From NCBI GenBank assembly GCA_046597185.1, contig JBKJLF010000817.1, positions 1 through 9,729 on the forward strand: a DNA stretch of 9,729 bases, given 5' to 3'. How positions within the stretch are numbered: position 1 is the first letter of the stretch; each line of letters starts with the position of its first letter. A model generated the notes under the pieces. The model did no database searches, was not told the DNA's origin, and worked only from the letters and a program-made list of their open reading frames with translations. The position numbers and the translations under genes were made by a program. Source of the DNA: CAMBDR01 sp046597185 (GTDB lineage Bacteria > Pseudomonadota > Gammaproteobacteria > Burkholderiales > Burkholderiaceae_D). Positions 6,531 to 9,729 of this stretch are shown here, in pieces.

Positions 6531-6922
6531 TTATCACAATGCGACGTTTTTCGTGCAGTGACTTCGATTTCAATTTTCATGCGCGGGTCAAGTAAGCCCG
6601 CAGAAATCATCATGGAGGCAGGGCGGATTTGGCCAAAGTACTTGCCTAAAATGGGCCAGCATTGTTCAAATTCAGCCGCTTGTGGCACCACATAGTTGAC
6701 TCGCACCACATCGCGCAAGCTGGCCCCAGCTTGCGCAAGTGCGGCAATGATGTTTTGCAGGCATTGTTCGGTTTGCTGTGCGATATCATCGGAAATCGTC
6801 ATGTTCTGGTAGTCAAAGCCGGTGGTGCCAGAAACGAATACCCAATCGCCATCGACCACAGCCCTGGAATACCCAATTTGTTGTTCAAAGATCGAGCCTG
6901 AGCTAATTAGTTGTCGGGTCAT
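6527..6922 (-). CDS. RidA (YjgF/YER057c/UK114) family protein
   Basis: A 131-residue protein of the Rid family. RidA hydrolyses reactive enamine/imine intermediates released by PLP enzymes such as threonine dehydratase; other subfamilies have unclear substrates. Visible features are VFVSGTTGFD (about residues 28-37), a helix with ALAQAGASLRDVVRVNYVV (61-79), and the C-terminal DPRMKIEIEVTARK (112-125), holding the conserved Arg114 that binds the substrate carboxylate and Glu120. The central region around residues 80-100 (QAAEFEQCWPILGKYFG) suggests a member of a RidA-like subgroup rather than canonical RidA. An upstream in-frame ATG at 6974-6976 exists, but it overlaps the probable -10 box (6976-6981), so the start at 6920-6922 is preferred. 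It precedes the 42-aa ORF by ATGA overlap. Confidence 0.9.
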   Translation of the reverse strand: MTRQLISSGSIFEQQIGYSRAVVDGDWVFVSGTTGFDYQNMTISDDIAQQTEQCLQNIIAALAQAGASLRDVVRVNYVVPQAAEFEQCWPILGKYFGQIRPASMMISAGLLDPRMKIEIEVTARKTSHCDK

Positions 6923-6962
6923 AGAGTTCTTTCGGTTGGGGGATGATGAGACATATCGCAAA

Positions 6963-6981
6963 GCAAACGCTTGCAATTATA
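6963..6981 (-). promoter_or_regulatory. Promoter (-10) of the ridA-family gene with an operator-like dyad
   Basis: A perfect TATAAT -10 box on the minus strand (6976-6981) predicts a transcription start near 6969 and a leader of about 47 bases before the ridA start at 6922. No good -35 box is found 16-18 bp upstream. An imperfect palindrome GCAAACGCTTGC (6963-6974) with a central CG lies across the predicted start site, the shape of LacI/PurR-family operators. It may be the binding site of a local repressor. Confidence 0.45.
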
Positions 6982-7074
6982 GCGCGAACGCTAAGAATAG
7001 GCTTTGGCCCAGGCTTCATTTGCATTTGATATTGGCGATTTGATTCAATCCAACGCTAAAGTGTCGAAACTTGT

Positions 7075-7083
7075 TGGTATAAT
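7075..7083 (+). promoter_or_regulatory. Extended -10 promoter of the pglL-type gene
   Basis: TGgTATAAT is a perfect extended -10 element; no clear -35 box lies upstream. Transcription would begin near 7090. This falls inside the longest possible open frame (from 7004), which argues that translation starts later, at ATG 7115-7117. Confidence 0.6.
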
Positions 7084-7114
7084 CCTTGCTTTTCTTTGGT
7101 TTTTCCGCACTGAT

Positions 7115-8935
7115 ATGAATATAAAAAAGGGGGCAAGCATACAGGCCGGGTCCACCCTCACTACCACCCTCACTACCACCCTCACTACCGCGCCCCCCGT
7201 TAATAAATGGGTACTGCCGCTATTTGGTTTGCTGCTGTGCCTGCCGTTCCTGGTTCCCATTCATGATATGCCGCTGCCGTCTTTTTACTCGGAAGGATTG
7301 GCCTTGCTGTTGGGTTTGGCGGCGCTGCTGGTATGGTTGCACCGTTCGTCCTGGCAAGAAATTCCACAAATTGTGATTGCGCCCCTGGCTTTATTGCTGG
7401 TGGTGCTGTTGCAGTTGGCATTGGGCATGTTTGCCTATCGCGCTACCGCCTTGATCATGTTGTTATTCTTGGCCTGGTGTAGTTTGCTGATGTTGGCAGG
7501 GCGCAGCCTGGCCAGCGCATTTGGCGTGCCGCGTTTGCTCACCTGTCTGGCCTGGTATATGTTGGCTGGCGGCGTGCTCAATGGCTTGTGTGGCTTACTT
7601 CAATATGGCAATCTGTGGCAGGGTTTTGCGGGTTGGGTTGCAGCGCCCATGGACGAGGTGGGCGCAGGGGTGTATGGCAATGTGGCGCAACAAAACCATT
7701 TTGCCACCCACCTGGCGCTGGCGCTGGCGGCGGCCTGCTATCTTTGTTTTACCCGGCAATTGCCTAAGGCGCTGTATGCTGGGGCATGCTTGCTGTTGTT
7801 TGCTGCATTGATGTTGTCCGCTTCGCGTAGCAGCTTGCTGTATTTATTGTGGATTATTGCATTGAGCCTGGGTTTATTGACGCGCGCCGGGTTGCGGCGG
7901 CAAGGACGTAAGATCGCCATCATTTTATTGGCTCTGGGGTTGTTGCTGGCCTTGGTTCTGGGCTTGGTATTTGCTTTGGCGGGGCATGGCGTGCCCCAAA
8001 TTGATCGCTTGATGACGCTGCTGGGTGGCTTGGGTGTGCGCGCTTACTTATGGCGGCATGCATTTGCCATGTTTCAATCGCATCCGGTTTTGGGCGTGGG
8101 TTTTGATGCGTTTGCCTATCATTTGGTCAATCAACTACATGCCCTGAAAGAGCCGAGCCAGTGGGGGATTGATCAATATGCGCATAACCTTTGGCTGCAA
8201 TTGCTGGCAGTGTCGGGTTTGTTGGGCTTTTTATCCCTGTTTGTACCGGGTGCGCTGTGGCTAAGGCGGCAATGGAAGGTGATGTATTCGACTGAGCAAA
8301 TGCTGCTGTGGGCCTGGCTGGGTATTTTGCTGATCCATAGTATGTTGGAGCAGCCACTGTATTTTTCTTACTTTTTGGGTTTGGCTGGTTTAGTGCTGAG
8401 CTTGGCTGAAACCAAAGCCGTGCCTGCGCCGCCAGGCTTGCGGCGGGCGGGGTTGGTGGTGGTACTACTTGGGCTTGCGCTATTGTTTAAAACCGGGTAT
8501 GAGTATGATCAATTGGAATCGTATTTTTATAGTCAGCGGGCCATGAACGGTCCGCAGGCGCTGCATAAGCGGGCCCAAATTGCAAAGGCATTACAGCGCT
8601 ATTCCTTATTGGCACCGTTGGTGGAATTGGCAGCGCCAGCCGAATTTGTCCCCGACAGCGCCGAGCCAGAGGCAAAAATTGCCTTCAACCAGCCCGTGCG
8701 GCATTTTGCCCCGGTAGCCGAAACCGAATATCGGGAGGCTGCCTTGTTGGCCGAAGCGGGGCGGGTACAGGCGGCGCAAGATCAATTTGATCGTGCGGCT
8801 TATGCTTACCCTGGGCAAACGAAGGTGTATTTGCCGCGTTTTTTTGCACTGGCTGAAAGTGATCCCGAGCATTATGAGGCCTTGGCTGCGCATGCACGTG
8901 AGTTTGTGTTGAAAATGCATGGCAAATTGGATTGA
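7115..8935 (+). CDS. pglL: PglL-family O-oligosaccharyltransferase / Wzy-ligase superfamily membrane protein
   Basis: A polytopic inner-membrane enzyme of about 606 residues and some 11-12 membrane segments. PglL enzymes transfer a lipid-linked glycan from undecaprenyl pyrophosphate to Ser/Thr of exported proteins such as type IV pilin, in the periplasm. Visible features: an N-terminal TM segment followed by FLVPIHDMPLPSFYSEGLAL (about 46-65), typical of the family; GNVAQQNHFATHL (about 188-200); the Wzy_C region with YLWRHAFAMFQSHPVLGVG and YAHNLWLQLLAVSG, whose His (residue 357 here) matches the essential periplasmic His of PglL; and a soluble C-terminal Wzy_C_2-like domain (FAPVAETEYREAALLAEAG, repeat-like helices). 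The open frame extends to 7004, but the extended -10 at 7075-7083 favours ATG 7115. No strong ribosome binding site precedes it. Residues 14-25 are three TLTT repeats. An O-antigen ligase or polymerase role cannot be excluded; no pilin gene is adjacent. Confidence 0.86.
   Translation: MNIKKGASIQAGSTLTTTLTTTLTTAPPVNKWVLPLFGLLLCLPFLVPIHDMPLPSFYSEGLALLLGLAALLVWLHRSSWQEIPQIVIAPLALLLVVLLQLALGMFAYRATALIMLLFLAWCSLLMLAGRSLASAFGVPRLLTCLAWYMLAGGVLNGLCGLLQYGNLWQGFAGWVAAPMDEVGAGVYGNVAQQNHFATHLALALAAACYLCFTRQLPKALYAGACLLLFAALMLSASRSSLLYLLWIIALSLGLLTRAGLRRQGRKIAIILLALGLLLALVLGLVFALAGHGVPQIDRLMTLLGGLGVRAYLWRHAFAMFQSHPVLGVGFDAFAYHLVNQLHALKEPSQWGIDQYAHNLWLQLLAVSGLLGFLSLFVPGALWLRRQWKVMYSTEQMLLWAWLGILLIHSMLEQPLYFSYFLGLAGLVLSLAETKAVPAPPGLRRAGLVVVLLGLALLFKTGYEYDQLESYFYSQRAMNGPQALHKRAQIAKALQRYSLLAPLVELAAPAEFVPDSAEPEAKIAFNQPVRHFAPVAETEYREAALLAEAGRVQAAQDQFDRAAYAYPGQTKVYLPRFFALAESDPEHYEALAAHAREFVLKMHGKLD
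7154..7189 (+). repeat. 12-bp tandem repeat, three perfect copies, in the pglL-type gene
   Basis: ACCCTCACTACC is present three times without a mismatch (7154-7165, 7166-7177, 7178-7189), encoding TLTT three times in the cytoplasmic N-terminal tail before the first membrane segment. As 12 is a multiple of 3, slippage would change only the tail length and not the frame. Confidence 0.95.
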
Positions 8936-8938
8936 CCC

Positions 8939-8987
8939 GCCATCGGCTTTGATTGGAGATGGCCACTAAGTGGGGCGAATTATTTTT
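8939..8987 (+). terminator. Possible terminator after the pglL-type gene
   Basis: GCCATC (8939-8944) pairs with GATGGC (8958-8963), and CCAC-TAA-GTGG (8963-8973) follows immediately. A T-rich stretch (TTATTTTTA, 8980-8988) lies just beyond. The stems are short and share a base, so folding is modest; the position four bases after the stop codon supports a terminator role. Confidence 0.35.
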
Positions 8988-9006
8988 AAGTTTAAGTAAA
9001 AAATGT

Positions 9007-9036
9007 GTGGCATTATTCTGAGAAGTTAGATATAAT
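9007..9036 (+). promoter_or_regulatory. Probable promoter of the repeat-protein gene
   Basis: A perfect TATAAT (9031-9036) is preceded at 18 bases by GTGGCA (9007-9012), a four-of-six match to the -35 consensus. Transcription would start near 9043 in AT-rich DNA, leaving a leader of about 47 bases before the TTG start at 9090. This suggests the gene is transcribed independently of the pglL-type gene. Confidence 0.55.
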
Positions 9037-9089
9037 TCCTTCCATTATAAAAATCTATTCAAATTTTAACTTAATCTGGGAAAACTAAA

Positions 9090-9572
9090 TTGAACCATGC
9101 TAACCTTACTTCCAGTAATCAGACTTCATTGAAGCCTTTGACCAGTGACCAGATTAGTGCATTGCATGTGGCTTCATTGAAGCCTTTGACCAGCGACCAG
9201 ATTAGTGCATTGCATGTGGCTTCATTGAAGCCTTTGACCAGCGACCAAATTAGTGCTCTGTCTCACACGCAAGTTGCTGCCTTCAACAGCAAAAGTTTGA
9301 GCCAACATACCAACCAATTAACCCAGGCGATTCAACAATTTGCCAGCCATGAAGATGTGTTGTCAAGTAATTCAGCTTTGTCTTGGCATGATAGTGAGTC
9401 GCGGCAAGTGGTGGCGATTGCACCATTGGCCGAAGTGTTAGGGCAGTATGATGCGAAGGGGCAATTGTTGAATAGTCAGCACGGGAATACGCCATCAGCC
9501 TATGTCGCTAGCGCAAGCCGTGTTTTTGCTCAATCTCAACAGAACCCAACTTTGTTCGGGCGCACAGGCTAA
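9090..9572 (+). CDS. Repeat-containing protein of unknown function (160 aa, TTG start)
   Basis: TTG at 9090 is the only usable start: an in-frame TAA lies at 9072-9074 and no ATG or GTG occurs between. GGGA at 9078-9081 is a suitable ribosome binding site. Residues 13-57 are three near-perfect copies of SLKPLTSDQISALHVA (the third ends at SAL), followed by a degenerate unit LSHTQVAAFNS. The LTxxQIxAL pattern resembles short LTTxQIAAL-type repeats of large betaproteobacterial surface or secreted proteins; this is from memory and unconfirmed. The rest (about residues 70-160) is polar, with a stretch VVAIAPLAEVLGQYDAKGQLL that may be folded, and ends TLFGRTG. There is no signal peptide, membrane segment or cysteine. 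It has its own promoter and converges on the ORF at 9586-9729. Function unknown; coding is supported by the in-frame repeats. Confidence 0.72.
   Translation: MNHANLTSSNQTSLKPLTSDQISALHVASLKPLTSDQISALHVASLKPLTSDQISALSHTQVAAFNSKSLSQHTNQLTQAIQQFASHEDVLSSNSALSWHDSESRQVVAIAPLAEVLGQYDAKGQLLNSQHGNTPSAYVASASRVFAQSQQNPTLFGRTG
9126..9260 (+). repeat. 48-bp in-frame tandem repeat, 2.8 copies
   Basis: Units at 9126-9173 and 9174-9221 and a partial unit at 9222-9260 encode the 16-residue motif. The first two differ at a single base (AGTGAC against AGCGAC). The third has further changes near its end (CAAATTAGTGCTCTG), so the copies arose recently. Unit length is a multiple of 3, so copy-number changes preserve the reading frame. 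Confidence 0.97.
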
Positions 9573-9585
9573 TCCTGGCGGCCAC

Positions 9586-9729
9586 CTAACGTACCACCAA
9601 TAAATACAGCATCAACACATTCAGCACCAGCGAAATCAGCGCCACCGCACGCCATACCCCCGCCGGGTCGCGTGCCAGCAGGGGGGTAGCGGTCATGGCG
9701 GGCAGAGGTGATGCACCGCCGCGCTCCAA
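9586..9729 (-). CDS. End of an unidentified membrane protein ORF (48 codons visible)
   Basis: An open frame on the minus strand runs from the window edge to TAG at 9586-9588. The last residues include TPLLARDPAGVWRAV followed by a membrane segment ALISLVLNVLMLYLLVV and a final Arg. It may be the C-terminus of a larger protein outside the window. Alternatively, an internal ATG at 9694-9696 would give a complete 35-residue single-span membrane protein. Its stop is 13 bp from the stop of the convergent repeat-protein gene. The segment up to NVLML recalls the first membrane helix of type I secretion ATPases, but the stop right after it does not fit. Family unknown. Confidence 0.45.
   Translation of the reverse strand: MERGGASPLPAMTATPLLARDPAGVWRAVALISLVLNVLMLYLLVVR

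Noticed and set aside
6923..6976. Upstream start of the RidA-family protein at ATG 6974-6976
   Set aside because: It overlaps the TATAAT promoter box, and the added 18 residues do not belong to the usual RidA N-terminus.
7004..7114. Upstream start of the pglL-type protein at ATG 7004
   Set aside because: The extended -10 element at 7075-7083 lies inside this extension, and family members begin close to the first membrane helix.
3402..8935. PglL glycosylating the large Ser/Thr-rich surface protein as a linked system
   Set aside because: PglL acts in the periplasm, whereas a type I secretion substrate bypasses it; the genes are also divergent and separated by ridA, so proximity is weak evidence.

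Overview
The window reads as chromosomal DNA of a Gram-negative proteobacterium, most likely a betaproteobacterium (Neisseriales or Burkholderiales type). This rests on family resemblance recalled from memory: a PglL-type O-oligosaccharyltransferase, a YegD-type Hsp70, a DUF4214 surface protein of the kind sent out by type I secretion, and a lipoprotein with a classic lipobox. No rRNA, tRNA, CRISPR array, transposase or phage gene is visible.

Layout. Positions 1-412 (-) hold the N-terminal part of an ABC transporter ATPase, cut by the window edge. Upstream lies a 164-bp gap with a 9-bp-arm inverted repeat. A small lipoprotein gene (577-819, -) and a yegD-like Hsp70 gene (881-2131, +) diverge from a 61-bp promoter region. 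After yegD come a strong hairpin and six copies of an 11-bp tandem repeat; the last copy contains the stop codon of the next unit. Positions 2240-3145 (-) are a decayed cellulase: the C-terminal end of a GH5 endoglucanase, a proline linker and two CBM6 domains. It carries an amber codon directly after the presumed catalytic glutamate, a one-base frameshift and an out-of-frame deletion between the CBM6 domains. Its probable promoter survives at 3244-3272, with near-consensus -35 and -10 boxes and a perfect 14-bp LacI-family-like palindrome.

Positions 3402-6374 (-) encode a 990-residue, cysteine-free, Gly/Ser/Thr/Asn-rich surface protein with N-terminal DUF4214 repeats, scattered RTX-like calcium motifs and a C-terminus of the type I secretion class. 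Upstream on the same strand are a 42-codon ORF (6402-6530) and a ridA-family gene (6527-6922) joined by an ATGA stop/start overlap, so ridA, the small ORF and the surface protein may share a transcript. A pglL-type glycosyltransferase (7115-8935, +) diverges from ridA. It is followed by a TTG-started 160-residue protein with three 48-bp in-frame repeats (9090-9572, +), and by the end of an unidentified membrane ORF (9586-9729, -).

The genes do not form one obvious pathway. The best leads are the fossil cellulase with its preserved regulated promoter, the coupled small ORF next to ridA, and the several in-frame or gene-end tandem repeats, which suggest length variation of surface or envelope proteins.
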